Source: Cellulomonas shaoxiangyii (GTDB taxonomy: Bacteria > Actinomycetota > Actinomycetes > Actinomycetales > Cellulomonadaceae). From it: DNA of 64,000 bases. The notes under the pieces were generated by a model, which saw only the letters and a program-made list of their open reading frames with translations, had not been told where the DNA came from and searched no databases. The stretch covers positions 1,612,001 through 1,676,000 of the forward strand of contig NZ_CP039291.1 of assembly GCF_004798685.1 (NCBI RefSeq), given 5' to 3'. The translations under genes and the position numbers were made by a program. Shown in pieces: positions 1-7,968 of the stretch; positions within the stretch are counted from its first letter, which is position 1, and each line of letters starts with the position of its first letter.

Positions 1-190
1 CGACGAAGGCGCTGCCCGACGCGCCCTCCGCGAGGTGGGGGTGCATGACCTTGAGCGCGACCTCGCGGTCGAGCCGGCGGTCGACGGCCAGGTACACCGT
101 CGCCATTCCGCCGCGCGCGAGGCGCGAGACGACCTCGTACCGGCCGTCGACCAGGCGGCCGACGAGCGGATCGGTGACGGTGGCTCCCAC
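1..190 (-). CDS. Serine/threonine protein kinase, N-terminal 63 residues (cut by window edge)
   Basis: Hanks-type Ser/Thr kinase; only the first part of the catalytic domain is inside the window. After about 16 residues it reads RYEVVSRLARGGMATVYLAV, a glycine-rich ATP loop, followed by VALKVM, in which Lys47 would be the ATP-anchoring lysine. The GTG start at 190 is chosen because TAGACT lies 7 bases upstream and no ribosome binding site is present, as in many neighbours. A PknL-type kinase next to an Rv2175c-type DNA-binding protein (at 1540) is the known M. tuberculosis arrangement, where Rv2175c is a PknL substrate; applying that here is inference. Sensor and membrane parts lie outside the window. 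Confidence 0.85.
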   Translation of the reverse strand, partial: MGATVTDPLVGRLVDGRYEVVSRLARGGMATVYLAVDRRLDREVALKVMHPHLAEGASGSAFV

Positions 191-197
191 GCGCGGA

Positions 198-203
198 AGT
201 CTA
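198..203 (-). promoter_or_regulatory. Leaderless -10 box (TAGACT) of the kinase gene
   Basis: TAGACT on the minus strand, 7 bases before the GTG at 190, so transcription would begin at or next to the start codon. Confidence 0.55.
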
Positions 204-239
204 CGGGCGGGGGCGCGCCGATACGGGGAGCCGTGCCGG

Positions 240-1418
240 TCAGCGGAAGCGCGTCATCAGCGTCTGCACGTTCGCGACGTACCGCCGCGTGTCGGCGTAC
301 ATGCCGTTGCGCTGCACCGAGGACGCGCCCTGGTAGTAGGACGCGATCGCCGTCGGCAGGTCGGGGGACGTGCGCACGAGCGAGCGGAGGATGGCGACGC
401 CGGCCACGACGTTGTCGTCCGGGTGCAGGAGGTTGAGCTGCCGGCCGACCATGTCGGAGGCCCACTGGCCCGACGACGGGATGACCTGCATGGCGCCGAT
501 GGCGTTGGCGGGGGAGACGGCGCTGTGGTTGAAGCCGGACTCCTGGAACGCGATCGCCTGGGCCAGGGACGCGTCGACGCCCATGGACCGTGCGGTGGCC
601 GCCACCTTCGCCTGCATCTGGTCGCGCGACGGCACCCCGGCGGCGAGCAGGCTGGCCTTGTTCTCGTTGGCGGAGGCGACGACCTTGTCGGAGTAGGTGC
701 GCCCGGCGAAGGTGTTCCCGACGAGGCCGGTCGACGCGGCCGCGGGTGCGGTCGCCGCCCCCGCGCCGGGGACCACGAGCCGCTGTCCCGCCCGGATGAA
801 CGCGCGCGCGTCCAGGCCGTTGGCGGCGACGACGGCGGCGACGGTGGTGCCGTGCGCCCGGGCGATCCCCGAGACGGTGTCGCCGGTGCGCACGGTGTAG
901 GTGCCCCCGGTCGGGGCCGCGGCCGCCGGCGCCGGGGCAGCGCTGGCCGCCCCGGGGATCCTGAGCGTCTGCCCCGCCCGGATGAACCCGCGCGCGTCGA
1001 GGCCGTTGGCCGCCACGACGGCCGGCACGGTCGTGCCGTGCGCTCGGGCGATCGCGGAGACCGTGTCGCCCGTCCGGACGGTGTAGCTGCCGGACGCGGC
1101 TGCGGCCGCCGGGGCCGGCGCGGCGCCCGTGGCGGGAACGAGCCGGAGCACCTGTCCGACGCGGATGCGCGACGGGTCGGCCAGCGCGTTGCCGGCTGCG
1201 AGCGCCCGCACGTTCGTGCCCGTGCGCTTCGCGATGGCGGACAGCGTGTCGCCCTCGCGGACGGTGTAGGTGTCGGCGGCGTGGCCGGCGGTGCCGGTGA
1301 CGGCGATCGCGACCGTGGCGAGCGCGAGCGTCGCGCCCGTGCCGGTCGCGACGCGGGTCATCGGATTCGTGCGACGGCGAGCGGCTGCGGGCATTGGGTC
1401 CCCCCCGGGATGTGGCAC
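240..1418 (-). CDS. Secreted LysM-repeat lytic transglycosylase
   Basis: Peptidoglycan hydrolase expected outside the membrane. A hydrophobic stretch around residues 28-48 ending GHAAD looks like a signal peptide. Three LysM peptidoglycan-binding modules follow at about 50-93, 112-154 and 174-217, joined by Ala/Pro linkers. A C-terminal SLT (lysozyme-like) domain covers about 255-392; Glu293 in FQESGF is the probable catalytic acid, with later GAMQVIPSSG and ASYYQG motifs. The GTG at 1418 has AGGAG 6 bases upstream; the in-frame ATG at 1394 would give a shorter, more usual signal peptide and is a real alternative. LysM2 and LysM3 are nearly identical, which suggests recent duplication. It lies just upstream of the kinase gene on the same strand, so the two may be co-expressed. 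Confidence 0.9.
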   Translation of the reverse strand: MPHPGGDPMPAAARRRTNPMTRVATGTGATLALATVAIAVTGTAGHAADTYTVREGDTLSAIAKRTGTNVRALAAGNALADPSRIRVGQVLRLVPATGAAPAPAAAAASGSYTVRTGDTVSAIARAHGTTVPAVVAANGLDARGFIRAGQTLRIPGAASAAPAPAAAAPTGGTYTVRTGDTVSGIARAHGTTVAAVVAANGLDARAFIRAGQRLVVPGAGAATAPAAASTGLVGNTFAGRTYSDKVVASANENKASLLAAGVPSRDQMQAKVAATARSMGVDASLAQAIAFQESGFNHSAVSPANAIGAMQVIPSSGQWASDMVGRQLNLLHPDDNVVAGVAILRSLVRTSPDLPTAIASYYQGASSVQRNGMYADTRRYVANVQTLMTRFR

Positions 1419-1527
1419 AGGAGGCTCCTGTGGCGCGTGTTGCTGGTGTGACAGAAGTCGACGCTAGAGGACGATGGACGCCGGGGAAAGCGCGCGGCCC
1501 GAATTACAGGCGTGTGGTCGAGCGCCG

Positions 1528-1533
1528 TAGGCT
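1528..1533 (+). promoter_or_regulatory. Leaderless -10 box (TAGGCT)
   Basis: TAGGCT sits 6 bases before the GTG at 1540, with no Shine-Dalgarno sequence between them. Confidence 0.55.
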
Positions 1534-1539
1534 GACCGG

Positions 1540-1950
1540 GTGAGCGCACGCACCACTCCCGACGACCTCGTCGACGCCTGGCTGACCGTCCCCGACGTCG
1601 CCGAGCGGCTCGGCACCGACGCCGGCCGCGTCCGGCGCATGCTGCAGGAACGCCGCATCGTGGGCGTCCGCCGCGGCGAGCCGCCGGTCATGAGCATCCC
1701 CGAGGCGTTCCTCGTGCCCGGGCACCTCGCGAATCCCGCGGCCCCCAGCCGCGCCGAGGACCTGCCCGAGTGGACCGTCCTGGCCGCGCTCCAGGGCACG
1801 CTGACCGTGCTCGCCGACACGGGGTTCGCCGACGAGGAGGCCGTCGTCTGGCTGTTCTCGCCCGACGAGCAGCTCGGCACCACGCCCGTCGCGGCGCTGC
1901 GCAGCGGGCGCAAGACCGAGGTCCGCCGCATCGCGCAGGCGCTCCTCTGA
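1540..1950 (+). CDS. Rv2175c-family DNA-binding protein
   Basis: A 136-residue soluble protein with an N-terminal winged-helix/excisionase-like fold: LTVPDVAERLGTDAGRVRRM is a helix-turn-helix, followed by a region reading VGVRRGEPPVMSIPEAFL. The C-terminal half (from about residue 70) matches the helical domain of the Rv2175c family: a TVLAALQGTLTVLADTGFAD stretch and a WLFSPDEQLG motif. In M. tuberculosis this protein binds DNA and is phosphorylated by PknL; a kinase gene lies 1.3 kb away on the opposite strand, so a similar regulatory link is plausible. Its target genes cannot be read from the sequence. The GTG start follows from the leaderless promoter box. Confidence 0.85.
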   Translation: MSARTTPDDLVDAWLTVPDVAERLGTDAGRVRRMLQERRIVGVRRGEPPVMSIPEAFLVPGHLANPAAPSRAEDLPEWTVLAALQGTLTVLADTGFADEEAVVWLFSPDEQLGTTPVAALRSGRKTEVRRIAQALL

Positions 1951-1953
1951 GCC

Positions 1954-2006
1954 AGGAGTCTCCGAGGCAGGGCCTCTGAGGTAGGCCCCCCCGAGGCGGG
2001 ACTCCT
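1954..2006. terminator. Inverted-repeat region between convergent genes
   Basis: AGGAGTC (1954-1960) pairs with GACTCCT (2000-2006), enclosing a smaller GAGGC-AGG-GCCTC hairpin (1964-1976). It lies between the convergent Rv2175c-type and polyprenyl synthase genes and could end transcription from both sides. The arms are short and no U tract follows. Confidence 0.35.
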
Positions 2007-2063
2007 CGGACGCACGGGCGGCTCTGGCGTGGCGCCGGGCCGGGCCGCGCGACGGCCGGACCG

Positions 2064-3179
2064 TCAGGCGCGGCGGTCGACCGCCGCGCGCGCCAGCGCG
2101 AGGAGCTGCCCGCGAGCGGGCTCGGGCCATCCGCGCGCGTCGAGGGCGGCGAACGCGCGCGCGGTGAGGTCGTCGATGAGCTGCTCGACCTCGGTCGGCG
2201 CGCCGGTGGCCGTGATCGTGGCCGCGAGGGAACGCACCCGCTCGTCGCTGAGCGTCCGGTCGCCGAGGCCGCTCGTGAGCGCGTGCACCGTGGCGTCGTC
2301 GCCGGCCGCGCGGGCGTTCCGCAGTGCGCGCGCGACGAGCACGGTGCGCTTCCCCTCGCGCAGGTCGTCGCCCGCCGGCTTGCCGGTGGTCGCGGGGTCG
2401 CCGAACACCCCGAGCAGGTCGTCGCGCAGCTGGAACGCCTCGCCGAGCGGCAGCCCGACCTCCCGGCAGCCCGCGAGCGCGGACTCGTCGGCGCCCGCGA
2501 GCGCGGCACCGAGCACGATCGGGTGCTCGACGCTGTAACGCGCGGACTTGGTGCGCAGCACGTCGAGGGCGCGTCGCTCGTCGCCGTCGTCGTCGCCCCA
2601 GGGGAGGGCCTGCGCGAGGACGTCCAGGAACTGCCCGACGGTCACCTCGGTCCGCATCCGGTCGAACACGGTGCGTGCGGTCGTGGCGACGTCGTCGGGC
2701 AGCGGGCCGACGGCCTCCGCCCACTCGCGCTCGCTCGCCACGAGAGCGAGGTCGCCGAGCAGGATCGCCGCCGCCGACCCGAAGCGCTCGCCGTCGCCGA
2801 GCAGGCTGCGCGCGGTGTGGTCGCCGGCGAACACCCGGTGGGCCGCGGGCAGGCCGCGGCGGGTGTCGGAGTCGTCCATGACGTCGTCGTGGAAGAGGGC
2901 GGCTGCCTGGAAGAGCTCGAGGGCCGCGCCGACGCGCAGGACGGCCGACTCCTGCGGCGTGCCCGGCGTGCCGCCGTGCGCCCGCCACGACCAGTAGCAG
3001 AAGGCCGCCCGCAGCCGCTTGCCGCCGGCGACCATGCGCTCCACCGCGTCGACGAGGGGCGCGGCGTCGGGCGACAGGGAGGCGACCTCGATCCGCAGCC
3101 GCGCGACGTGACCGGCCAGGGCCGCGTCGACCCCCGCGCGGAGGTCGACGAGGTCCACGTGCGGGGGCGCGTCGGTCAC
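2064..3179 (-). CDS. Polyprenyl (geranylgeranyl-type) diphosphate synthase
   Basis: Trans-prenyltransferase that elongates allylic diphosphates with isopentenyl diphosphate in the cytosol, supplying isoprenoid precursors. About 371 residues. The first aspartate-rich motif is HDDVMDDSDTRRG and the second is RDDLLGVFGDP; GGKRLRA near the N-terminus and the KRTVLVARAL region also fit the family. The chain length of the product is not certain from motifs. The GTG at 3179 is chosen because TAGGGT lies 7 bases upstream; an in-frame GTG at 3188 overlaps that box and is unlikely. In M. tuberculosis the related idsA2 gene (Rv2173) is also close to Rv2175c and pknL, so the neighbourhood is conserved. 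Confidence 0.9.
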   Translation of the reverse strand: MTDAPPHVDLVDLRAGVDAALAGHVARLRIEVASLSPDAAPLVDAVERMVAGGKRLRAAFCYWSWRAHGGTPGTPQESAVLRVGAALELFQAAALFHDDVMDDSDTRRGLPAAHRVFAGDHTARSLLGDGERFGSAAAILLGDLALVASEREWAEAVGPLPDDVATTARTVFDRMRTEVTVGQFLDVLAQALPWGDDDGDERRALDVLRTKSARYSVEHPIVLGAALAGADESALAGCREVGLPLGEAFQLRDDLLGVFGDPATTGKPAGDDLREGKRTVLVARALRNARAAGDDATVHALTSGLGDRTLSDERVRSLAATITATGAPTEVEQLIDDLTARAFAALDARGWPEPARGQLLALARAAVDRRA

Positions 3180-3186
3180 CCGACCC

Positions 3187-3192
3187 ACCCTA
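3187..3192 (-). promoter_or_regulatory. Leaderless -10 box (TAGGGT) of the polyprenyl synthase
   Basis: TAGGGT on the minus strand, 7 bases before the GTG at 3179. Only 10 bases separate it from the stop codon of the upstream lipoprotein gene. Confidence 0.6.
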
Positions 3193-3201
3193 GGGGCCCC
3201 C

Positions 3202-3726
3202 TCAGGGTGCGGTCGTGCGCACCGTGCCGCCGAGCGTCATGGTGCGCGTGCCGTCGCGGTCGAGGATCCCGACGACGAGCAGCTCGGCTCCGTCCGACCG
3301 CGCGAACGCAGCCTGGGCGGCGAGCCCCGCCTCGGGCACGGCGGGCGCCGACTCGGTGAAGCCTGCCGCCACCAACGGTGCGCGCACCGCCTCGAGGAGC
3401 CCCCCGGTGTCCTGCTCCGTCCGGAGGTTGAGGCTGATCTCGACGGCGCCGTCGGCGGCCGGCGCTGCGGACGACACCAGGACCTCGGCACCCTCCGGCA
3501 CGGGGACGAGGTCGGCGGGGAACGCGTCGGCGAGCCGGCCGACGGCCGTGTGCCCGCCGATCTGGTCGGTCAGCAGGCTCTCGGAGGCCGAGGGCGTCGG
3601 CGTGGCGCCGGCGGTGGTCGTCGGGGAGGCGTCCGGCGCGGTCGTGCCGGTGCAGGCCGCGAGGACGACGATCGTGGCGAGGCACGCGGCCGCGCGGACG
3701 GGCGTGCGAGGCGTCGGACGTGGCAC
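3202..3726 (-). CDS. Small secreted lipoprotein of unknown function
   Basis: A 174-residue predicted lipoprotein. The N-terminus has an Arg-containing n-region, a hydrophobic core and a lipobox VVLAAC, with the Cys at about residue 24 expected to be lipidated and anchored outside the membrane. A Thr/Pro/Ser/Ala-rich linker follows, then a globular domain of about 120 residues with alternating beta-strand-like segments (VEISLNLRTEQD, AELLVVGILDRDG). I do not recognise the family. The GTG at 3726 is chosen because TACCCT stands 7 bases upstream; an ATG at 3744 overlaps that box. The stop codon is 10 bases from the promoter of the polyprenyl synthase gene. Confidence 0.75.
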   Translation of the reverse strand: MPRPTPRTPVRAAACLATIVVLAACTGTTAPDASPTTTAGATPTPSASESLLTDQIGGHTAVGRLADAFPADLVPVPEGAEVLVSSAAPAADGAVEISLNLRTEQDTGGLLEAVRAPLVAAGFTESAPAVPEAGLAAQAAFARSDGAELLVVGILDRDGTRTMTLGGTVRTTAP

Positions 3727-3733
3727 GGCGGAC

Positions 3734-3739
3734 AGGGTA
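3734..3739 (-). promoter_or_regulatory. Leaderless -10 box (TACCCT)
   Basis: TACCCT on the minus strand, 7 bases before the GTG of the lipoprotein gene at 3726. Confidence 0.5.
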
Positions 3740-3842
3740 GCCATGCGGTCTGAGCCGACCACAGCGCGTGCCCCGGCGCCGGTGCCCACAGGTGGGCCGC
3801 TCGCCCACCCGGCGCAGGCGCGCGCTGCGCTGGAGTGGCGGC

Positions 3843-5045
3843 ATGGACCCCGTCATCCTCCGCATCGACGAGCCGCGCGAGCTGCTCGCCTACGTGCCCC
3901 ACCGGCTCGGCTTCCGCCCGATCGAGAGCGCCGTGGCCGTCGGCCTGCGCGGTGCCCGCGCCCGCGTCGGCCTCGTGGTGCGGGTCGATCTCGACGACCT
4001 GGCGTCGCCGACGCACGGCCCGCAGCTCGCGCGCACGCTCGCGGGCCATCTCGGCCAGGACGGCGCGACGCGCGTGCTGCTGGTCACGTACACCGAGCGC
4101 GACGTGGGGGAGCGCCTCGCCGACCGCGCCGCCGCGCACCTGGCCGAGGCGTGCGACGTGCCGGTCGGGCCGCTCGACGCGCTGCTCGTGACGGGCGGCT
4201 CCTACCGGTGCCTGGCCTGCCCGCCGGGGTGCTGCCCGCCGGGCGGGCGACCGCTGGACGACCTGCGCGGCACGCGCGTGGGGGCGGAGATGGTGCTGGC
4301 GGGCTCGGTCGTGGCCGACCGGCGTGAGGACGTCGCACGGATCGCGAACGCGAACGCGGACGCGCGGCGGTCGGTGGCCCGGGCGCGACGGCGCTGGGAG
4401 GCTGCGCGGCTGCGTGCCGCCTGCAGGGACGAGGCCGCCGTGGCGGTGTGGCGCTCGGCGTCGCTGCGCGCGTGGCGGGAGGAGGTCGCCGAGGGCGCCG
4501 CGCCGCACTCCGCTGTCGAGGGCGGGCCGGACGGCGACGAGGCGGCGTCGGTCGACGGCTCCGTGGATCGCACGGACGCAGCAGGGGCGGCGGGCGGACG
4601 CACGACCCTCAGCCGGCTCGGCCGGATCGAGGCGGGCCTGGCCGACCGCCGGGTCCGGGACGCGGTCCTCGTCACCCTCGTGCCCGGTACGGGCCTGCTC
4701 CCGGAGAGGTCCGTGCGGTCACCGCACCCGGACCCGGCGGACGACCGGCTGCTCGGGGAGGCGATGGCGCGGGTCGCCGACCCCTCGGCCGGCGTGCCGC
4801 CACCGGTCACGAGCCGCCGGCACGAGCTCGTGCTCGAGGAGGTCGTCGCGCACGGCCGGCGGGACGCGCAGGCACCCGCGCTCACCCTGCTGGGTCTCCT
4901 CGCGTGGTGGCGGGGGGACGGTGCCCGCGCGGGGCTGCTCCTCGAGCGGGCTCTCGAGCACGACGAGGCGTACCGGCTCGCCGCACTGCTGGCGCGTGCG
5001 CTCGGGGCGGGGCTGCCACCGGGCTGGGTGCGCCGCGTCCCGTGA
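3843..5045 (+). CDS. DUF4192 family protein
   Basis: A 400-residue cytosolic protein. The opening PVILRIDEPRELLAYVPHRL and the following GFRPIESAVAVGLRG are typical of DUF4192, an actinobacterial family of unknown function. The middle carries a Cys-rich patch (CLACPPGCCPPGGRPL) that might bind metal or be structural. The C-terminal part, with LGLLAWWRGDGARAGLLLERAL and EAYRLAALLARAL, looks like helical repeats. The ATG at 3843 is preceded by GGAG about 8 bases upstream. The gene stands alone between a divergent lipoprotein gene and a stress protein gene, so the context gives no functional hint. Confidence 0.85.
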   Translation: MDPVILRIDEPRELLAYVPHRLGFRPIESAVAVGLRGARARVGLVVRVDLDDLASPTHGPQLARTLAGHLGQDGATRVLLVTYTERDVGERLADRAAAHLAEACDVPVGPLDALLVTGGSYRCLACPPGCCPPGGRPLDDLRGTRVGAEMVLAGSVVADRREDVARIANANADARRSVARARRRWEAARLRAACRDEAAVAVWRSASLRAWREEVAEGAAPHSAVEGGPDGDEAASVDGSVDRTDAAGAAGGRTTLSRLGRIEAGLADRRVRDAVLVTLVPGTGLLPERSVRSPHPDPADDRLLGEAMARVADPSAGVPPPVTSRRHELVLEEVVAHGRRDAQAPALTLLGLLAWWRGDGARAGLLLERALEHDEAYRLAALLARALGAGLPPGWVRRVP

Positions 5046-5082
5046 GGCGAACGGCGCGGTCGTGAGCGGCCGCACGCTCCGG

Positions 5083-5088
5083 TAGCGT
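5083..5088 (+). promoter_or_regulatory. -10 box (TAGCGT) of the universal stress protein gene
   Basis: TAGCGT upstream of a short leader that contains two similar segments (GGTCCGAGAGGG at 5107 and GGCCCGAGAGGG at 5126). Confidence 0.45.
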
Positions 5089-5149
5089 CGCGCCGGAGGC
5101 CAACGTGGTCCGAGAGGGGCCGACATGGCCCGAGAGGGAGAGTGCGGCG

Positions 5150-5542
5150 ATGGGCATCGTGGTCGGCTACCTGGCGACGCCGGAGGGACGTGCGGCGCTC
5201 GACGCGGCGGTCGACGAGTCACGGCTTCGCTCCACGCCCGTGGTCGTGGTCGCCAGCGTGCGGCCCGACGCGCCTGCCGAGGGCCGCGCCGCGACGGCGG
5301 AGGCGCTCGACCGTGCCCGCGAGGAGCTCGTGGGCCTGGGCGTCCAGCACGAGGTGCGGCTCCTGGACGGCGGCGACGTCGCCGACGACCTCATCACGAC
5401 GGCCGAGCAGGTCGACGCCCAGCTCATCGTGCTGGGTCTGCGCCGCCGCAGCCCGGTGGGCAAGCTGATCCTGGGAGCCAACGCGCAGCGGGTGCTGTTC
5501 GACGCCCCGTGCCCCGTCCTCACCGTCAAGCCGCGCGGCTGA
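5150..5542 (+). CDS. Universal stress protein (UspA-like)
   Basis: A single 130-residue Usp domain. It begins MGIVVGYLATPEGRAALDAA and ends CPVLTVKPRG, with the usual alternating strand/helix pattern and LIVLGLRRRSPVGKLILGAN near the end. The nucleotide-binding signature is imperfect: glycines are present but the usual Gly-Ser/Thr after the second loop reads Gly-Ala-Asn, so ATP binding is uncertain. The ATG at 5150 has GGGAG 9 bases upstream. An in-frame GTG at 5105 has a well-spaced GGAGG and would add 15 residues unlike the family, so it is less likely but not excluded. It stands upstream of sigA with its own promoter. Confidence 0.85.
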   Translation: MGIVVGYLATPEGRAALDAAVDESRLRSTPVVVVASVRPDAPAEGRAATAEALDRAREELVGLGVQHEVRLLDGGDVADDLITTAEQVDAQLIVLGLRRRSPVGKLILGANAQRVLFDAPCPVLTVKPRG

Positions 5543-5666
5543 TCGCGTCGCCCCGGGCCCGGGAATCATCCGGGCGCGGGCGGCGTTGGCACCGGTGAAC
5601 CCCCACGACCCCCGGCGCGTGCCAGCGCGCCACGCCGCGGCGCGCGCTGCTGGCCCCGGTCGTCGG

Positions 5667-5672
5667 TACAAT
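5667..5672 (+). promoter_or_regulatory. -10 box (TACAAT) of sigA
   Basis: TACAAT is close to the housekeeping consensus and lies about 70 bases before the sigA GTG. No good -35 hexamer is seen. A GC-rich inverted repeat (GCCAGC ... GCTGGC, about 5621-5655) lies just upstream. Confidence 0.55.
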
Positions 5673-5740
5673 ATCCGTCTGTCTTCCGGTCCTGCGGGCC
5701 CCTCCTCGGATCCGGTCGCCGTGCTGACGAAAGGTCCTTC

Positions 5741-7318
5741 GTGACGTCCCAGACCCCGCACCCCGCACTTCCGCGCGAGTTCCAGCACCCGGCGCTGCAG
5801 GAGCTGGTGAAGCGCGGGCACACCCACGGCAGCGTCGACACCGACTCCGTGCGCGCCGCCTGCGAGGCCGCCGGCGTCGAGGGCCCCAAGCGCCTGCGCG
5901 CCGTGGTCCGCGGGCTCGGCACCGCCGGTGTGACGGTCAACGACCTCGGCTCTGCCGGCCGCGCCGTCGCGGCGACCAGCGCCAAGTCCCGTCCCGCCGC
6001 GAAGGCGTCGGTCGTCGTCGACGCTGCTCGTGCCGAGGCCCCCGCCGCGCGGCCGAAGGCCGCGGCGAAGCCGGCCACCAAGGCAGCGGCCAAGCCCGCG
6101 TCGACCGGTCCCAAGACGGCCGCCGCGAAGGCCGCCGCCGCCAAGGCCGCCAAGGCCGCGCCCGGTGACGAGGCCGTCGACGAGGCCGTGGTGCTCGAGG
6201 ACGTCGAGATCGAGGACGTCGTGATCGAGGACGTCGAGACGCCCGACGACGAGGTGACCGCGACGGACGAGGAGGCCACTCCCGTGGCCGGTGCCGTCGC
6301 CGCGGCGCCTGCGGCGAAGGAGGAGACGTCCACGTCCGAGGACGTCGGCTTCGTGTACTCCGACGCGGACGACGACGACGCCCCCGCGCAGCAGGTCGTC
6401 ACGGCCGGTGCCACCGCCGACCCCGTGAAGGACTACCTCAAGCAGATCGGCAAGGTCGCCCTCCTCAACGCCGAGCAGGAGGTCGAGCTCGCCAAGCGGA
6501 TCGAGGCCGGCCTCTTCGCCGAGGAGCGGCTGAACGCCGGGCTGCAGCTCGAGCCCAAGGCACGCCGGGAGCTCGAGTGGATCGCGCAGGACGGTCGCCG
6601 TGCCAAGAACCACCTGCTCGAGGCCAACCTGCGGCTCGTCGTCTCGCTGGCCAAGCGCTACACGGGCCGCGGCATGCTCTTCCTGGACCTGATCCAGGAG
6701 GGCAACCTCGGGCTCATCCGCGCGGTCGAGAAGTTCGACTACACCAAGGGCTACAAGTTCTCGACGTACGCGACGTGGTGGATCCGCCAGGCCATCACCC
6801 GTGCCATGGCGGACCAGGCGCGGACCATCCGCATCCCGGTGCACATGGTCGAGGTCATCAACAAGCTCGCGCGCGTCCAGCGCCAGATGCTCCAGGACCT
6901 GGGCCGCGAGCCCACGCCGGAGGAGCTGGCCAAGGAGCTCGACATGACGCCCGAGAAGGTCGTCGAGGTCCAGAAGTACGGCCGCGAGCCCATCTCGCTG
7001 CACACCCCCCTCGGCGAGGACGGCGACAGCGAGTTCGGCGACCTCATCGAGGACTCCGAGGCGGTCGTCCCGGCCGACGCGGTGAGCTTCACGCTCCTGC
7101 AGGAGCAGCTGCACCAGGTCCTCGACACGCTGTCCGAGCGTGAGGCGGGCGTCGTCTCGATGCGCTTCGGTCTCACCGACGGCCAGCCGAAGACGCTGGA
7201 CGAGATCGGCAAGGTCTACGGCGTCACGCGGGAGCGGATCCGCCAGATCGAGTCGAAGACGATGTCGAAGCTGCGGCACCCGTCGCGCTCGCAGGTCCTG
7301 CGCGACTACCTCGACTGA
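5741..7318 (+). CDS. sigA: Principal RNA polymerase sigma factor (SigA/HrdB)
   Basis: Primary sigma-70 factor that directs RNA polymerase to housekeeping promoters; 525 residues. The N-terminal 200 residues are Lys/Ala-rich and then acidic, as in actinobacterial HrdB/SigA. Region 1.2 starts at [20 protein letters not shown], region 2 includes [17 protein letters not shown], the core-binding [19 protein letters not shown] and the -10 recognition [17 protein letters not shown], and region 4 ends with the -35-binding helix [19 protein letters not shown]. The GTG at 5741 has GAAAGG 7 bases upstream. Its -10 preference is consistent with the many TAnnnT boxes in this window. A strong hairpin follows the stop codon. 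Confidence 0.97.
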   Translation: MTSQTPHPALPREFQHPALQELVKRGHTHGSVDTDSVRAACEAAGVEGPKRLRAVVRGLGTAGVTVNDLGSAGRAVAATSAKSRPAAKASVVVDAARAEAPAARPKAAAKPATKAAAKPASTGPKTAAAKAAAAKAAKAAPGDEAVDEAVVLEDVEIEDVVIEDVETPDDEVTATDEEATPVAGAVAAAPAAKEETSTSEDVGFVYSDADDDDAPAQQVVTAGATADPVKDYLKQIGKVALLNAEQEVELAKRIEAGLFAEERLNAGLQLEPKARRELEWIAQDGRRAKNHLLEANLRLVVSLAKRYTGRGMLFLDLIQEGNLGLIRAVEKFDYTKGYKFSTYATWWIRQAITRAMADQARTIRIPVHMVEVINKLARVQRQMLQDLGREPTPEELAKELDMTPEKVVEVQKYGREPISLHTPLGEDGDSEFGDLIEDSEAVVPADAVSFTLLQEQLHQVLDTLSEREAGVVSMRFGLTDGQPKTLDEIGKVYGVTRERIRQIESKTMSKLRHPSRSQVLRDYLD

Positions 7319-7352
7319 CCCGCAGCCCCGGACGCGCCGCGCGCCCCGACGT

Positions 7353-7382
7353 ACGGCCCCGTCACTGCGGTGACGGGGCCGT
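7353..7382 (+). terminator. Terminator hairpin downstream of sigA
   Basis: Perfect 13-base arms: ACGGCCCCGTCAC (7353-7365) and GTGACGGGGCCGT (7370-7382) around a TGCG loop. It starts 34 bases after the sigA stop. No U tract follows, as is common in high G+C actinobacteria. Confidence 0.8.
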
Positions 7383-7433
7383 CGTCGTCCCGGCGGCCCG
7401 CGTGGGGCGGCCGTGCTGCGGCGCCGCGGGCGC

Positions 7434-7493
7434 CGCCACGCACAGCACCGCGCCGGACAGCACCGCCACGGACAGCATCGCGCCGGACAGCAC
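7434..7493. repeat. Four tandem 15-base repeats
   Basis: Four consecutive units: CGCCACGCACAGCAC, CGCGCCGGACAGCAC, CGCCACGGACAGCAT and CGCGCCGGACAGCAC. Units 2 and 4 are identical. The array lies between two terminator hairpins and does not look coding on either strand. Confidence 0.8.
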
Positions 7494-7526
7494 GAGGGCC
7501 CGGACCGTCCGGTCCGGGCCCTCGTG
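7491..7526. terminator. Long perfect hairpin between sigA and the DUF7455 gene
   Basis: CACGAGGGCCCGGACC (7491-7506) pairs perfectly with GGTCCGGGCCCTCGTG (7511-7526) around GTCC. The 16-base stem sits between two convergent genes, so it can act in both directions, and mainly for the minus-strand gene ending at 7555. Confidence 0.8.
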
Positions 7527-7554
7527 GGGTCGGTGGTGCGCCGTGGCGCCTGGC

Positions 7555-7785
7555 TCAGGACAGCGCCCGCGCCCCCGAGCCGTGCTCGGCGTGGAGGCGG
7601 TCGGTCTCGTCCTGCACATGCGTCGCGACGGTGGCGAACTTGGGTGCGTGCTCACGCGCGTGGTGCGCGCAGAACAGCAGCTCGCCGACCGGGAGCACGA
7701 CGCGGACGTACGCCTGCGCGCCGCAGCGGTCGCAGCGGTCGGCAGCCGTCAGCGGAGCGGTGTTGTCGATCGTCGTCCCAGTCAC
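7555..7785 (-). CDS. Small Cys/His protein (DUF7455 type)
   Basis: A 76-residue protein. LTAADRCDRCGAQAYVRVVL carries a CxxC pair, and FCAHHAREH follows about 20 residues later, a pattern that suggests one zinc ribbon-like site. A small protein of this kind next to sigA is common in actinobacteria (DUF7455); its function is not known to me. The GTG at 7785 is preferred because the conserved part starts soon after; a longer in-frame reading to 7854 adds residues unlike the family. A TATGGA segment close upstream may be the -10. It is convergent with sigA and divergent from parE. Confidence 0.75.
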   Translation of the reverse strand: MTGTTIDNTAPLTAADRCDRCGAQAYVRVVLPVGELLFCAHHAREHAPKFATVATHVQDETDRLHAEHGSGARALS

Positions 7786-7956
7786 GTTTCCATACAACCA
7801 TCCGCACCCCGGATCCATGTCGCCCAGCGGGCGAGGTTCGCTCTTCGCGTACAAGATCGTGACGCGATGTCACACGTTCGTGACGTGCGCCACGTCCGAG
7901 CCGGGCCGGCGGTGCACCGGGCGGCATGGCGGCGGGGCGCTGTCGGCGGCCGCGGC

Positions 7957-7962
7957 TACCAT
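7957..7962 (+). promoter_or_regulatory. Leaderless -10 box (TACCAT) of parE
   Basis: TACCAT lies 6 bases before the GTG at 7969, with no ribosome binding site in between. Confidence 0.55.
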
Positions 7963-7968
7963 CGCGGC

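Noticed and set aside
5105..5149. Extended N-terminus of the universal stress protein from GTG 5105
   Set aside because: The GGAGG spacing is good, but the added 15 residues are unlike the family and would start only about 10 bases after the likely transcript start. Kept only as an alternative.
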